DNA of 64,000 nucleotides from Mycobacterium paragordonae (lineage in GTDB: Bacteria > Actinomycetota > Actinomycetes > Mycobacteriales > Mycobacteriaceae): contig NZ_CP025547.1 of NCBI RefSeq assembly GCF_003614435.1, forward strand, positions 1 to 64,000. The letters run 5' to 3'. Below are positions 63,767 to 64,000 of this stretch, in pieces. The notes below the pieces were generated by a model. That model ran no database searches, had not been told where the DNA came from, and saw only the letters and a list, made by a program, of their open reading frames with translations. Made by a program: the position numbers and the translations under genes. The stretch's first letter is position 1, and every line of letters begins with the position of its first letter.

Positions 63767-64000
63767 TCATTCGCAGTTGTCGCATACCCCTGTTACCGGT
63801 AACTGCTGGCGGCAGCTTGGGCACAACCCCGCTTCCCGCCGCACAGTGCGGGAGCGTTCAGCGCCGGAGTAGACCTTGTTCACGGGATGCGTCACGTACC
63901 AGGTGCCCTTCGGTGAACTGCTGCTTCCGACTGTGCCCACACCGCCCGCGACACGAACGGCTTCCTCTTTGGTGGTGAATCCGGTCGTATAGCCCCAATA
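63767..64000 (-). CDS. Partial zinc-ribbon protein cut by the window edge
   Basis: An open frame of 77 codons with no start inside the window ends at 63767. It reads YTTGFTTKEEAVRVAGGVGT and ends AGLCPSCRQQLPVTGVCDNC. The two CxxC pairs form a zinc ribbon at the C-terminus. The rest of the gene lies beyond position 64000. Coding is supported by composition and the ribbon; identity is unknown. Confidence 0.55.
   Translation of the reverse strand, partial: YWGYTTGFTTKEEAVRVAGGVGTVGSSSSPKGTWYVTHPVNKVYSGAERSRTVRREAGLCPSCRQQLPVTGVCDNCE

Overview
The window is high-GC DNA with GTG/TTG starts, ATGA and GTGA gene overlaps, and PE, PPE, Esx, WhiB and CsoR/RicR-type proteins. This points to a Mycobacterium. 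Two partition loci, a primase-like replication protein, a second replication-type HTH protein, a MazEF addiction pair and a complete plasmid-type (ESX-P-like) type VII secretion locus point to a large, probably conjugative, mycobacterial plasmid rather than chromosome. No relaxase or type IV secretion genes fall inside the window, so conjugation itself is inferred.

Region 1 (about 0.3-10.8 kb) is an eight-gene operon for the membrane part of a complex I-like enzyme (nuoA, H, J, K, L, M, N). Where the redox subunits should be there is one odd protein: a cysteine-poor NuoB-like segment, a His-rich repeat linker and a NuoD-like segment. No NuoE, F, G or I genes are visible. A CmtR-like metal sensor, with an 18-bp palindrome over its start codon, and a P1B-type metal ATPase follow directly.

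Region 2 (10.9-22.4 kb) is a copper-resistance island. It has a TauE/SafE-like permease and two full csoR-type export modules (DUF1490, CtpV-like ATPase, DUF5134). One module is behind a CsoR gene and operator. The other is behind a RicR-like gene with TACCC-N5-GGGTA operators. A third, decayed module (CsoR intact, DUF1490 frameshifted by an 8-bp duplication, ctpV cut after about 33 codons) is fused to an inverted, broken eccA fragment. Traces of a tyrosine recombinase and a multicopper oxidase lie between the modules.

Region 3 (22.4-30 kb) is the replication and maintenance core. It contains a divergent RHH/HTH pair, parAB, an iteron-like and palindrome-rich spacer, a second parA with an RHH partner, a primase-polymerase-like Rep and a WhiB-like protein. 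Near-identical perfect palindromes flank the second par locus.

Region 4 (30-46 kb) holds ESX accessory genes: DUF4226-like and EspC-like proteins, a PE/PPE-like dual-domain substrate, YbaB-like and large DUF5631/5632-like proteins. It also holds a second replication-type gene, a WhiB/XRE divergent pair, mazEF, and two cell-wall hydrolases that share a 669-bp near-identical N-terminal module but have different catalytic domains.

Region 5 (45.3-62.6 kb) is the secretion machine in the order eccB-eccC-PE-PPE-esxB-esxA-espG-espI-eccD-mycP-eccE-eccA, mostly with overlapping or closely spaced genes. After eccA come broken kinase and phage-like fragments, a small membrane-anchored protein and the edge of a zinc-ribbon ORF.
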